Shown: positions 25,420-34,649 of the stretch, one piece after another
How positions within the stretch are numbered: position 1 is the stretch's first letter
Layout of the letters: the number at the start of each line of letters is the position of its first letter
Origin: Actinomycetes bacterium
GTDB lineage: Bacteria > Actinomycetota > Actinomycetes > Mycobacteriales > Mycobacteriaceae
DNA: 64,000 nucleotides
Assembly (NCBI GenBank): GCA_023404955.1
Contig: JAEXZY010000062.1
Location: 1-64,000 of the forward strand
Direction: 5' to 3'
The notes under the pieces: generated by a model
What the model was told of the DNA's origin: nothing
Databases searched by the model: none
Seen by the model: the letters and a program-made list of their open reading frames with translations, nothing else
Translations under genes and position numbers: made by a program

Positions 25420-26765
25420 GACGACCCGCTTTCTGCGAGAACCGCTGCGCGATAGGGAATGCGGGCGACGACACGGACTCCGCCGAGACGGGAACGGTAC
25501 ACGTCGAACCTGCCGCCGTGCCCGGTGGCGCGCGCGGCCATGTTGGCCAGGCCGCGGTGCCGGCCGTCGACGTCGGCGGCCTCGGCCATGCGCAGCATGA
25601 GACGCAGCTTGTCGGGGTCCCCGGTGCCGTCGTCGGCGATCGACAGCGCGACCTCGTCCTGCCGGTAGGTCAGCCGCACGATCGCCCGGGTGGCGTGGCC
25701 GTGCATCGCGGTGTTGAACAGCGCCTCTCCGGCGATGCGCAGCAGCGCGTGCTCGACATCGCTGGGCAGTTCGCGTGCGTGCCCGTCGACGCGCAGCGTC
25801 ACGCGGAGATCCTCCGGCATGTGCACGGTGGCGAGTTGTCCCAGCATCGCGGCAAGACTGGAGCGCTGCGCGTCGGCGGGCTGGTTCAACGCATAGATCG
25901 CCGACCGCAGCTGCTCGGTGGCCGAGCGCGTCAGATCCTTCGCCAGATCCAGCCGGCCCGCGAGTTCAGTTGACTGCTCGGTGATCTCGCTGCGACACAC
26001 CTCGATCTGCATTCCAGCCGACAGCACCGTCTGTGCGACGCTGTCATGCAATTCGCGCGCGATACGGTGACGTTCGGAGTTGAGGACCTGGTGACGCTGC
26101 ACGGCCCCGAGTTCCCGTTGGGTGGCCAGCAGTTCGGCGTTGCGGGCCTCCGACTGTGCCAGCAGCGACACCGATTTGGTGAACAGCGCCGAGTTCTGCA
26201 GCGCCACCGCGGTCTGGCCGGCGAGGATGCGCATGACCATCGCGTCGGTGCCGTCGAGCGTGCGGTGAGGCGGCGTCCACGCCGCGAACGCGCCGATCAC
26301 GGTGCCGTCGAGTTCGATCGGTACGTGCGCATGCTGCTTCTCGATCACCGGCAACCGGAACTGGGCGAGCTGCCCGCGCAGGATGTCGTTGAGCCGGTTG
26401 AGCACCGCGTCGGGCAGCGCGGTGCCCGGGTCCGTGGCGTCGTTGAGCCCCTCGAACGCGTAGGCCACTCCCGCGGAGTCCAGGATCAGATGGCGCACGC
26501 TTGCTTCGGGCAGCGCGCCGTCGGCCAGCGCGAGCAGCACCCAGTCAGCGTCGATGGTGGCGCGCGCCGCCTCCGCCACAGCCCGCACCAACTTCTCCGG
26601 GCCGTCGATCGTCTGCACCAGGGCACGGGAGATGGTGTCCAGCGCCGCGATCACCCGATCCAATCGCGCTGCGGTGAGCCGCAATTCGGAGTAGAAGCGA
26701 CCCTTGCCCGAACGTAAGCCGGTGAGCCTGGCCAGGTCCGGCGGGCCGGCGTCGGCAGCGGTCAT
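25416..26765 (-). CDS. mnoS: GAF-domain sensor histidine kinase, MnoS-like
   Basis: A 449-residue cytosolic kinase without transmembrane helices. Residues about 40-230 form a GAF-like sensory domain (SRALVQTIDGPEKLVRAV onward). The dimerisation H-box is HRIARELHDSVAQTVLSAG (HisKA_3 type, phospho-His in ELHD). The ATPase domain has an N-box in RIAGEALFNTAMHG and DDGTGDP. It probably senses an alcohol, aldehyde or redox signal and phosphorylates the adjacent NarL-type regulator. Its start is one base after the iron alcohol dehydrogenase stop and its stop overlaps mnoR, so all three are one transcript. Confidence 0.82.
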   Translation of the reverse strand: MTAADAGPPDLARLTGLRSGKGRFYSELRLTAARLDRVIAALDTISRALVQTIDGPEKLVRAVAEAARATIDADWVLLALADGALPEASVRHLILDSAGVAYAFEGLNDATDPGTALPDAVLNRLNDILRGQLAQFRLPVIEKQHAHVPIELDGTVIGAFAAWTPPHRTLDGTDAMVMRILAGQTAVALQNSALFTKSVSLLAQSEARNAELLATQRELGAVQRHQVLNSERHRIARELHDSVAQTVLSAGMQIEVCRSEITEQSTELAGRLDLAKDLTRSATEQLRSAIYALNQPADAQRSSLAAMLGQLATVHMPEDLRVTLRVDGHARELPSDVEHALLRIAGEALFNTAMHGHATRAIVRLTYRQDEVALSIADDGTGDPDKLRLMLRMAEAADVDGRHRGLANMAARATGHGGRFDVYRSRLGGVRVVARIPYRAAVLAESGSS

Positions 26766-26766
26766 C

Positions 26767-27948
26767 TCACATCGCCGCCTGGAAGAGGGCGTGCATCTGG
26801 GCCACGTCGGCGGGCCGCGGATTGGTGCTCATGCAGGCGTCGGACAGCGCGGTTTTCGCCAGCCGGGGCAGGTCCTCGGGCTGCACCCCCAATTCGGCGA
26901 GCCCGCGGGGCACCCCGACGTCACGGGCGAGCGCGTCGATCCGATCGGCCAGCGCCAGTGCCGCTTCCTCGGCCGGCGTGCCGGGATCGGCCACCCCGAG
27001 GAACGTCGCGATGGTCTTGTACGGCTCGGGGTCGGCTTCGGCGTTGAACCGGATCACGTGCGGCAGCAGGACCCCGTTGACGACGCCGTGCGGCAGGTCG
27101 AGCAGTCCACCCACCTGATGGCTCATTGCGTGGGTGGCACCCAGGATCGCATTGGTGAACGCCAGCCCCGCCTCCAGCGCTGCTTGGGCCATCAGCACGC
27201 GTGCCGGCATCTCGTCCGGTCGCTCGAGGGTGTCGGCCAGGTTGTCGGTGACCATCTGCACGGCGCGCAGCGCGTGGTGATCGGTGAGCTGGTTGTGGCC
27301 CAGCGAGACGAACGCCTCGATGCCGTGGGTGAGGGCGTCCAGACCTGTGGCGGCGTTGAGCCAGTCCGGCATCGTCGTGAGCAGCCGCGGATCGATCACG
27401 GTGATGTCGGGCACCAGCGCCCTGCCCAGGATCGTGATCTTGGTGTTGCGGGTGGTGTCGGTGACGATGCAGAACTGCGAGACGTCGGCGCCGGTGCCGG
27501 ACGTGGACGGCACGACCACCAGCGGCGGAATCGGCATCTCGGCCTTGTCCACGCCTTCGTAGTCCAGGATGTCGCCACCGTTGGCCGCCAGGATCGCGAC
27601 GCCTTTTGCGGCGTCGATCACCGATCCGCCGCCGACGGCCACCAGCACGTCACAGCCGTGCTCTGCGTAGCGCTCGAAGCCCGCGGCGATCTCGTGGTCT
27701 TTCGGATTGGGCGTCAGGTCGTGCCACAGCCGGGTCGCTATGCCCTGGTCGGCGAGGTGGCCAACCATCTCGTCGGCCCAGCCGGCCTCGATCAGCCCCG
27801 GGTCGGTGACGAGCATCGGCCGCATCGCGCCGAGCCGCATCGCCGCGTGCGCCGCCTCGACCATCGACGACACCCCGAACACGATCTCCGGGGCGTGGAA
27901 CTTCAGCAGCCGTGGCCCCACCGCGGTGCTCGCCTGTCCTGTCGTCAC
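26767..27948 (-). CDS. iron-containing alcohol dehydrogenase, propanediol dehydrogenase-like
   Basis: A 393-residue group III alcohol dehydrogenase. NAD-binding GGGSVIDAAKG lies near residue 100, STSGTGADVSQF follows, and the metal-binding region is ATGLDALTHGIEAFVS to THAMSHQVGGLLDLPHGVVNG, with the Asp and three His ligands present. Family members oxidise small alcohols, including 1,3-propanediol. It is the fourth gene of the minus-strand unit that begins with mno, and the M. smegmatis MnoSR regulon contains a 1,3-propanediol dehydrogenase of this type. Some relatives use mycofactocin rather than exchangeable NAD; sequence alone does not settle which applies. Confidence 0.85.
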   Translation of the reverse strand: MTTGQASTAVGPRLLKFHAPEIVFGVSSMVEAAHAAMRLGAMRPMLVTDPGLIEAGWADEMVGHLADQGIATRLWHDLTPNPKDHEIAAGFERYAEHGCDVLVAVGGGSVIDAAKGVAILAANGGDILDYEGVDKAEMPIPPLVVVPSTSGTGADVSQFCIVTDTTRNTKITILGRALVPDITVIDPRLLTTMPDWLNAATGLDALTHGIEAFVSLGHNQLTDHHALRAVQMVTDNLADTLERPDEMPARVLMAQAALEAGLAFTNAILGATHAMSHQVGGLLDLPHGVVNGVLLPHVIRFNAEADPEPYKTIATFLGVADPGTPAEEAALALADRIDALARDVGVPRGLAELGVQPEDLPRLAKTALSDACMSTNPRPADVAQMHALFQAAM

Positions 27949-28028
27949 TGCCTCGCCTCGCCAGCCCGGGCCGCGGTCACGTCGTGTGACCGAGCCGACA
28001 TTCCGGGCTCCAGACTACGACTCACGCC

Positions 28029-29552
28029 TTACCTGCCCACGGCTTCCGCCGCGAATTCGTGGGCCGCGCTTTCCAGCCCCGACAGGTCGGCCACCACCCG
28101 CACCCGATCGCAGAACTCGGCGTAGCGGGGCAGATCACAGCTGCCCAGACCCCAGGAGTAGCGCGGTTCAGGGGTCAACCACACGGTTTCGCGTGCGCGG
28201 CGGGTGATCTCCTCGAACGCGGCCAGATTAGGGTCGCGGCCGTTGGTCCGGCCGTCGCCGAGGATCAGCACCGTCGTGCGGCGCGTCACCGCCGACGAGT
28301 GCTCGGCGAGGAAGTCGCCGAAGACGCTGCCGTAATCGGAGTTCGCCGCGGTGTCGACCACGTCTCCGCCGAAGATCTGGCCCAGCGCCCGGTCATCGGG
28401 CTGATCGCGGAACAGTTCGGTGGTCTCGGCGATGTCGGCGACGAACACGAATGACCGGACCTGGGTGAACAGGTCCTGCAGGCCGTGCACGAGGCTGAGC
28501 GTGAACCGCGAGGTCGCCCGGACCGACAGGCTGACGTCCGCGAGCACCACCAACCGCGGCCGGTCTTCGGCACGTCGCACGGTCACGGGCATGAACGGCA
28601 CCCCGTCGAAGCGCATGTTGCGACGCATGGTCTGTCCGGAGTCGACACGGCCGGCGGCCGCGACCCGGCGCCGGTGGGTCAACGCGCCGTGCAGGGTGCG
28701 GGCGAGCCGGCGCAGCGAGTCCTCGAGGTCCGCACGTTCGGCCTCCCCGATCCGGTCCACCCGGGCCTCGCGCCGCTCCCGCGTCTCGACGATCGCGGTT
28801 TCCAGCGCCAGCAGCGCCTCGAGGTGACGTTTCAGTGCCTGCGGCAGGTTCTCCAGCACCCCGGCGAGACGCCGGCGCAGCGCGGCCGCGTCCTCGCCGT
28901 CGCCGTCCTGCGGGCCGAGTTCGCCGTCCAGCCAACCGAGCAGCGCATCCTGCTCGGCGATGGTCAGCTCCGCGTCGACTGCGGTGCCGGCCGACGTCGA
29001 GAGGGTGCCCACCCCCGGCGCACCGCGCAGCCGGTCGGTGGACAGCTGTACCCGGTAGGCGTCCTCGGCGCCGGTGCGCGTCTGATCGCTGAACGCGATC
29101 TCGTCGGTGAGTGCGGCGAGGTCGATCTTGTTGGCCTCCTGGTGCAGGTTGTAGCGCTGTGCGAGGTCCTCCTGCTTGAAGTAGTCGCGGATGCTCGACG
29201 GCTTGCCGTGCTCGTGGCCCTGCTCCGGAGTGTCACTGGGCTGCTCGGACAGCGTGAAGGATTCGAGCTCACCGGTGTCGACGAGGTCGTCGTGGGCGTG
29301 GGTGTGCCCGCGCCCGCCGTCGTCACCACCGACCCGCACGAGGTGAAAGAACGCATCGAAGATCTCCTCGAAGATCGGCCCGTCCCGCTCGTCTTTGACC
29401 AACGCAACCCGCAGTGCGGTGCGCAGGACAGCCCGGGACGACAACACACCGGGCTGCCCAGCGCACCGCATCGCGTCGGTCGCCTCGGGAATCGAGACGC
29501 GCACCCCGCCGAGGCGGAGCAGCCGGACGAACCGGTGCAGAGTGGCCTCCAC
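28029..29552 (-). CDS. VWA domain protein, CoxE/MoxR-partner type
   Basis: A 507-residue cytosolic protein. The N-terminal 90 residues resemble CoxE-like proteins (FVRLLRLGGVRVSIPEATDAM). The C-terminal 200 residues are a von Willebrand A domain whose metal-ion-dependent adhesion site starts at LVVLADVSLSVR, with SSAVTRRTTVLILGDGRTNG later. Such proteins act with MoxR ATPases to insert metals or activate metalloenzymes. The gene starts two bases after the moxR stop, and moxR starts one base after mno, so the trio is a unit. I infer that Mno or its metal/cofactor is the client. Confidence 0.82.
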   Translation of the reverse strand: MEATLHRFVRLLRLGGVRVSIPEATDAMRCAGQPGVLSSRAVLRTALRVALVKDERDGPIFEEIFDAFFHLVRVGGDDGGRGHTHAHDDLVDTGELESFTLSEQPSDTPEQGHEHGKPSSIRDYFKQEDLAQRYNLHQEANKIDLAALTDEIAFSDQTRTGAEDAYRVQLSTDRLRGAPGVGTLSTSAGTAVDAELTIAEQDALLGWLDGELGPQDGDGEDAAALRRRLAGVLENLPQALKRHLEALLALETAIVETRERREARVDRIGEAERADLEDSLRRLARTLHGALTHRRRVAAAGRVDSGQTMRRNMRFDGVPFMPVTVRRAEDRPRLVVLADVSLSVRATSRFTLSLVHGLQDLFTQVRSFVFVADIAETTELFRDQPDDRALGQIFGGDVVDTAANSDYGSVFGDFLAEHSSAVTRRTTVLILGDGRTNGRDPNLAAFEEITRRARETVWLTPEPRYSWGLGSCDLPRYAEFCDRVRVVADLSGLESAAHEFAAEAVGR

Positions 29553-29554
29553 GA

Positions 29555-30694
29555 CTACAGCGCCCGGCGCCGGCCGAGGGTCGCCGTCTCCGACTGCGAC
29601 TTTTTGGGGGTGCCGTAGTAGCCGTCGGTGAAGCGACCAGGCTTGTCCTTGGCCAACCGAGCGGCCCGACCGTCGTCCCCATGATCGTGGTCATGACCGT
29701 GCGGGTGGTCGTGGCCGTGCCCGTGCCCGTGCCCGTGCCCGTGCGGATGGTCGTGCGAATGATGGTTGTGCTGCGGCACTGTCGCGTTCGGATCGACCAG
29801 GCGCGGCAGCGCATCGAGGGCCTTGCGAACATCCTTGTCGTACTTGACGACCACCGACACGGTGTCGGAGAGCACCTGCGCCGACAGGCCGTCGACCCCG
29901 AGGACCGCCAGGGTGCGCGCCCAGTCGATGGTCTCGGAGATGCTGGGCGCCTTCCGCAGTTCGAGGTCGCGCAGCCCGCGCACGACCTCGACGAGCTGGG
30001 TGGCGAGCGCCTCATTCAGACCGGTGTTCTTCGACTGCACGATCTGCAGCTCCCGCTCGGCCGCGGGATAGTCCAGGAACAGGTGCAGACAGCGCCGTTT
30101 CAGGGCTGCCGCGAGGTCGCGGGTGTTGTTCGACGTCAGGATCACGTACGGCGCATGCGTGGCGGTGAACGTGCCCAGCTCCGGTACCGAAACCTGATAT
30201 TCGCCAAGCAGTTCCAGCAACACCGCTTCCAATGCCTCATCGGCGCGGTCGATCTCGTCGATCAGCAGTACCACGGGTTCGTCGGAACGAACCGCCTCGA
30301 GCAGCGGTCGCGGAGCCAGGAAGCGATCGGAGAAGAACACGCTCTCCTGGGTCCCGATGCGCTCGACCGCCTCATCGAGATCCTGCGCATCGGCCACGAG
30401 CTGCCCGATCTTCTCCCGCAGGATCTGGGTGTACAGCAGCTGCTTGCCGTAATCCCACTCGTAGAGCGCCTTGGTCTCGTCCTGCCCCTCGTAACACTGC
30501 AGGCGCAGCAGCCGGCGCCCGGTGGCCGCAGCCAGCACCTTCGCCAGCTCGGTCTTGCCGACACCGGCCGGCCCTTCGATCAGCAGCGGCTTGTCCAAGC
30601 GGGTCTGCAGGAACACCGTGGTGGCCAGGCGCTCGTCAGCGATGTAACCCTGCCCGGCGAGCGCCTCGCGCACCTCCTCCACGGAAGAGAACAT
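29555..30694 (-). CDS. MoxR-type AAA+ ATPase with histidine-rich C-terminal tail
   Basis: A 379-residue MoxR ATPase: Walker A GPAGVGKTELAKVL near residue 40, Walker B LLIDEIDRADEALEAVLLELL, sensor 1 LTSNNTRDLAAALKRR. Residues 309-338 hold 16 histidines in 30 positions, alternating with Gly/Asp/Pro, which MoxR proteins usually lack. It is encoded partly by five perfect tandem hexamers (29715-29744). Such tails bind Ni, Zn, Cu or Co in metallochaperones such as HypB and UreE. Placed between mno and a VWA gene, the protein is a good candidate for metal loading of the dehydrogenase. Confidence 0.9.
   Translation of the reverse strand: MFSSVEEVREALAGQGYIADERLATTVFLQTRLDKPLLIEGPAGVGKTELAKVLAAATGRRLLRLQCYEGQDETKALYEWDYGKQLLYTQILREKIGQLVADAQDLDEAVERIGTQESVFFSDRFLAPRPLLEAVRSDEPVVLLIDEIDRADEALEAVLLELLGEYQVSVPELGTFTATHAPYVILTSNNTRDLAAALKRRCLHLFLDYPAAERELQIVQSKNTGLNEALATQLVEVVRGLRDLELRKAPSISETIDWARTLAVLGVDGLSAQVLSDTVSVVVKYDKDVRKALDALPRLVDPNATVPQHNHHSHDHPHGHGHGHGHGHDHPHGHDHDHGDDGRAARLAKDKPGRFTDGYYGTPKKSQSETATLGRRRAL
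29715..29744. repeat. five tandem CCGTGC hexamers in moxR
   Basis: Five perfect copies of CCGTGC on the plus strand, read on the minus strand as repeating Gly-His codons. Length change by slippage would stay in frame and only lengthen or shorten the polyhistidine tail. Confidence 0.9.
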
Positions 30695-30695
30695 G

Positions 30696-31988
30696 TCAGG
30701 GGAGCAGCTCGTCGAGGCTGCCGGTCATGCAGTGCTCGACCACCGGGCGCACGGTGTCGAACGTGCATTCCTTGGCATTGCCGGGCGTGCAGGCATCGCC
30801 GAGGACGTGGTTGGTGATGCGGTCGACGTCGGCCTTGTCGCCCTTGATGACGGGGGCGTTCTCGTAGAACTTGGTGGGGCCCTTGCCCAGCCGGTTCTTC
30901 GAGTAGCTGTCCTGCTTGACGTCGACGAAGCGCTCGATGATGTTGACATCGCGCAGCAGCCGGATCGCCGCCGCCAGCGCCGCGTCGGCGGCCTGCACGT
31001 CGGTCATGCCGTAGGTGTCCACACCCATCGCCTGCGCGATGTCGGCGAAGCGCTTGTAGGCCACCGGCATGTTGAACGCCCACACGCGCGGCAGTGCGAT
31101 CGCATTGTTCAGACCATGGTGGGTGTCGTAGAACGCGCTGACCGCGTGCGAGATCGAGTGGATGATGCCGAGGCCACCGGAATTGAACGCCTGCGCGGCG
31201 ATGTACTGCGCGTACATCATGCCTTCGCGGCCCTTGAGATCGGTTCCGTTCCAGGTGGCTTCGCGCAGGTTCTCCGCGGTCAGTTTGATCGCGCGGATCG
31301 CATTGCCCAGTGACGGTTCGAAGTTCAGTCGGGACACGTATGGCTCCGATGCGTGCGCGAGAACGTCGAAGCCGCACTGCGCGGTGTAGTCGACGGGGCA
31401 TTCGTAGTACAGCACCGGGTCGTCGACGGCCAGCGTCGCCACCGAGGCGTCGTCGAACGCGACGTACTTGTGCGGGTTGTCCGGGTCGGTGGTGGTGTCG
31501 GTGATGACGTAGGCCCACGAGGTCTCCGAACCGGTGCCCGCCGTGGTCGAGATCGCGATGTGCGGCGGGTTCTTCGGGTTCTCGCTCTTGTTGAAGCCCT
31601 CGAAATCGTTGACGTTGCGGCCGTCGTGGGCGATCGAGATGCGGGCGCCCTTGCAGGCGTCGTGGGTGGAACCGCCGCCGATGGAAATGAAGCTGTCGCA
31701 GTCGTTTTCCTGATACAGCTTCACCGAGTCCATCACGTTGTAGTCCTTCGGATTGGACTCCACCTGGTCGTAGACCACGACCTCCAGGCCGTGCCACTTC
31801 AGTGACTCGGCCATGTTGTGCACGATGTCGGTGCCGCGCAGACCCGAGCTCATCAGCAGTACGCGCTTGAAGCCCATCTTCAGCGCTTCCGGGCCGACCA
31901 TCTCGTGCGCGCCGGGTCCCATCATGGCGCGTGGGAACGGATGGAACTCCTTGATGGGGAACGGCTTCAGGAGATCTTCGACCTTCAT
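30696..31988 (-). CDS. mno: NDMA-dependent methanol/alcohol dehydrogenase
   Basis: A 430-residue iron-type alcohol dehydrogenase of the nicotinoprotein methanol dehydrogenase group (Mno/Mdo). It oxidises methanol and short alcohols with tightly bound NAD(H), re-oxidised in vivo by mycofactocin and in vitro by the dye NDMA. Visible features are GGGSTHDACKGARI, STTAGTGSETSW and the metal site FDVLAHASEPYVS to GIIHSISHAVSAFYDTHHGLNN. The ATG at 31988 is preferred since the family begins MKVEDLLKPFPIKEFHPFPRAM. It is first in the six-gene unit running to mnoR. An MftD paralogue and a likely MftM nearby support mycofactocin dependence. Confidence 0.88.
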   Translation of the reverse strand: MKVEDLLKPFPIKEFHPFPRAMMGPGAHEMVGPEALKMGFKRVLLMSSGLRGTDIVHNMAESLKWHGLEVVVYDQVESNPKDYNVMDSVKLYQENDCDSFISIGGGSTHDACKGARISIAHDGRNVNDFEGFNKSENPKNPPHIAISTTAGTGSETSWAYVITDTTTDPDNPHKYVAFDDASVATLAVDDPVLYYECPVDYTAQCGFDVLAHASEPYVSRLNFEPSLGNAIRAIKLTAENLREATWNGTDLKGREGMMYAQYIAAQAFNSGGLGIIHSISHAVSAFYDTHHGLNNAIALPRVWAFNMPVAYKRFADIAQAMGVDTYGMTDVQAADAALAAAIRLLRDVNIIERFVDVKQDSYSKNRLGKGPTKFYENAPVIKGDKADVDRITNHVLGDACTPGNAKECTFDTVRPVVEHCMTGSLDELLP

Positions 31989-32122
31989 GGCAGGTCCTCT
32001 CTGCGGTGCTTGTGGTGGTGTCGGGGACCACCATGGCACGGCAGATGTGAGCTGGAGAACAGCTGCGCGGCACAACCGAATCGTCGGGCAGCGCAAGTGC
32101 GGACGGGCGGGCAGTGCCCTAC

Positions 32123-33502
32123 CTACCCGGTCGGAGAGGTCTCCTTGGGCCGGTCGCTGGTGTCGTGGTCGTCGACCATCGTGGACTCGTCGAACGGCCG
32201 GTTCCCGTCCAGGACTTCGCGCAGGCGCTCGTCATCCACGCTGTTGGTCCAGTGCCCGATCAGCAACGTGGCGACGGCGTTGCCGGAGAAGTTGGTCAGC
32301 GCACGCGCTTCGGACATGAACCGGTCGATGCCGACGATGATCCCGACCCCGTCGAGCAGTTCGGGTCGGTGACTCTGCAGTCCGGCGGCCAGGGTGGCCA
32401 GCCCGGCGCCGCTGACGCCGGCCGCCCCCTTCGACGCGACGATCATGAACGCGAGCAGCCCGAGCTGCTCCGGGATCGACAGCGGGTCCCCCAGCGCGTC
32501 GGCGATGAAGAGCGAGGCCATGGTCAGGTAGATCGCGGTGCCGTCGAGGTTGAACGAGTAGCCGGTGGGCACGACGATGCCGACGGTGGCCGGTTTCACC
32601 CCGGCGTGCTCCATCTTCGCAATGAGCCGCGGCAGTGCGGATTCCGACGACGACGTCGCGACGATCAGCAGGTACTCCCGCGCGAGGTAGCGGGCCAATT
32701 TGAACACCGACACCCGCGCCACGGTCCACAACAGGGCGCCGAGCACCCCGAAGACGAAGATCACGCAGGTCAGGTAGAAGGCCGCCATCAGCACGCCGAG
32801 CTGGATGACCGCTTCGAAGCCGGTGTCGCCGACCACCTCGGCGATCGCGCCGAAGGCGCCGATCGGCGCGAGCCACAGCACGCCGATCAAGATCTTGAAC
32901 ACCAACTTCTGCAGCGCCTCGATTCCGCGCAGCAGCGGTTCTCCGGTGGCGCCCAACGACTGGATGCCGAAGCCGACCAGCAACGCCACGAACAGCGCCT
33001 GCAGCACGTTGCCCTCGGTGACCGAGGAGAACAGCGTGGACGGAATGATGTTGGCGACGAAATCCATTGTTCCGCCGGCAGATTCGGCCTCACCGGCCAG
33101 CTCGGCACCCTTGCCTGGGTCGTTGGGAACGTTCAACCCGGTGCCGGGGCTGATGAGGTTGCCCACCACCAGCCCGATGGCCAGCGCAACGGTCGACATC
33201 ACCAGGAAGTAGCCGATGGCCAGCCCGCCGACCTTGCCGACCGCGGTCGCGGCCTTCACCTTGCCGATGCCGAGGACCACGGTGCAGAAGATGACCGGGA
33301 CGATCATCATCTTGATCAACTTGACGAACAGCTCCCCCAGCACCCCGAGCGAGCCGGCGACCTCGGGTGCCACCAGACCCACGACGATGCCGGCGATGAC
33401 CGCCACGATCACCATGATGTAGAGCCAGTGCGTCTTGTCGCGCTTCTTCGCCGGCTTCTCAGGCTCGTCGGGCGTCGATTCGTCGGCCTCGGTGGCGGTC
33501 AT
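32123..33502 (-). CDS. dctA: C4-dicarboxylate:cation symporter (DctA/GltP family)
   Basis: A 459-residue inner-membrane secondary transporter (DAACS family) for succinate, fumarate, malate or glutamate/aspartate. About eight hydrophobic helices follow a charged cytosolic N-terminus (EADESTPDEPEKPAKKRDK). Conserved parts are the re-entrant serine-rich loop VATSSSESALPRLI, the unwound helix VVPTGYSFNLDGTAIYL and the final RFMSEARALTNFSGNAVATL. Start ATG 33502 is the first in frame. It stands alone between mno and egtE, 135 and 64 bases away, and may supply C4 acids for growth alongside alcohol oxidation. Confidence 0.92.
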   Translation of the reverse strand: MTATEADESTPDEPEKPAKKRDKTHWLYIMVIVAVIAGIVVGLVAPEVAGSLGVLGELFVKLIKMMIVPVIFCTVVLGIGKVKAATAVGKVGGLAIGYFLVMSTVALAIGLVVGNLISPGTGLNVPNDPGKGAELAGEAESAGGTMDFVANIIPSTLFSSVTEGNVLQALFVALLVGFGIQSLGATGEPLLRGIEALQKLVFKILIGVLWLAPIGAFGAIAEVVGDTGFEAVIQLGVLMAAFYLTCVIFVFGVLGALLWTVARVSVFKLARYLAREYLLIVATSSSESALPRLIAKMEHAGVKPATVGIVVPTGYSFNLDGTAIYLTMASLFIADALGDPLSIPEQLGLLAFMIVASKGAAGVSGAGLATLAAGLQSHRPELLDGVGIIVGIDRFMSEARALTNFSGNAVATLLIGHWTNSVDDERLREVLDGNRPFDESTMVDDHDTSDRPKETSPTG

Positions 33503-33566
33503 GAGCGGTGTCCCTCCAAGGTCCCTCCGGTGATGGTCCAGCAGGGATAACCAGAAGTGCGCCGCG

Positions 33567-34649
33567 TCACACCCGCGTGACGGCCGCCAGCGCGGTGGTG
33601 AGTGTCGCCAGGTCCTCGTCGGTGACGTCGACGTGCGGCGAGACGCGCAGGGCGGGACGGGTCAGCTCATTCGGCGCGCGCTCCACGCCGATGAACGTGG
33701 TGAGGATGCCGTAGCCGACGATCAGGTTCGCGCGCACCGTCGCGGCGTCGACGCCGTCGGGCGGGGTGAGCGTCGTGATCGCGCTCGGTTCGTCGATGTT
33801 CTCCCGCACGTGCCAGCCCGCCACGTCGGCCAGCGCGCGACGGGTCTGCGCCCCGACCTCCCGCAGCCGGGCCTGGATGTTCGCCGGGCCGGCGGCGATG
33901 TGCTCACCGATGGCCACGGAGAACCCGACGTGCGAGGCGACGCTGGCCTCGGCGTGGGCGATCCGCAGCTGGGTGGCCTCCGACAACATCGTGGGCCGGG
34001 TGGCCAGCGCACCGACCCCCCGCGGCCCGGCCGACCACTTCCGCGACGACGAGTAGATGGCGTCAGCGCCGATGCCCGTGCAATCGAGGTGAGCGAAGCC
34101 CTGTGCCGCGTCGACGATCAGCGGCAGGCCCTGGCTGCGGCAGGCGCCGGCGAGCTCGCGGGCCGGCTGAACCACGCCGCTGTGACTGCCGAGCACCGTC
34201 AGGTGCACCAGCGCAGGCGGATCGTTGGACAGGGCCGCGCCGACGGCGTCGAGGTCCAGTCGGCCGAAACCGTCGACCGGCAGATCGCGGATCTCGAAGC
34301 CGTGGCGCGCCATGATCGCCAGGTTGGGGCCGTATTCGCCTGTCAGACAGGCGATCACTCGATCCCCGGACCAGTCCTCGAGCAGAATGTCGAGCGCATT
34401 GTTGGACCCCGTGGTGAAGAACACCTCGGCATCGGCCATGCCGGTCAGCGCTTGCACGGCTGCGCGGCCTGCGTCGAGCACCGGTGCCGCCGCGACGGCG
34501 GCGACGTAACCGCCGACCTCCGCTTCATGCCGGGCATGCTGGGCCGCGGCCTCGAGCGCCGCAACACCCTGGCGGGCGCACGCAGCGCTGTCCAGGTGCA
34601 CGCCGGCCGCCGGCGGGCGCGCGGCCCGCCATGCCTCGGCGAGTGTCAC
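33567..34649 (-). CDS. egtE: ergothioneine biosynthesis PLP-dependent C-S lyase EgtE
   Basis: Last step of ergothioneine synthesis: cleaves the hercynylcysteine sulfoxide C-S bond. A 360-residue aminotransferase class V fold with the PLP aspartate region [15 protein letters not shown] and the Schiff-base lysine in [17 protein letters not shown]. It starts with GTG 34649, overlapping the egtD stop by four bases, which supports translational coupling and fixes the start. It is the most variable Egt protein, but the position as fifth gene of egtABCDE leaves little doubt. Confidence 0.93.
   Translation of the reverse strand: MTLAEAWRAARPPAAGVHLDSAACARQGVAALEAAAQHARHEAEVGGYVAAVAAAPVLDAGRAAVQALTGMADAEVFFTTGSNNALDILLEDWSGDRVIACLTGEYGPNLAIMARHGFEIRDLPVDGFGRLDLDAVGAALSNDPPALVHLTVLGSHSGVVQPARELAGACRSQGLPLIVDAAQGFAHLDCTGIGADAIYSSSRKWSAGPRGVGALATRPTMLSEATQLRIAHAEASVASHVGFSVAIGEHIAAGPANIQARLREVGAQTRRALADVAGWHVRENIDEPSAITTLTPPDGVDAATVRANLIVGYGILTTFIGVERAPNELTRPALRVSPHVDVTDEDLATLTTALAAVTRV

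Noticed and set aside
26704..28125. Long plus-strand open frame opposite the iron alcohol dehydrogenase
   Set aside because: It mirrors a well-conserved gene on the other strand and has no recognisable motif. The same applies to 939-2012 (minus), 32114-33550 (plus) and 58958-60976 (minus).
29671..29773. Repeat array resembling a CRISPR or satellite
   Set aside because: The units are 6 bases, have no spacers, and encode the Gly-His tail of MoxR in frame.
17231..32122. Recent genomic island carried by a mobile element
   Set aside because: No integrase, transposase, tRNA target or direct repeats were found at the edges, and base composition matches the rest. It looks like lineage-specific gene content.
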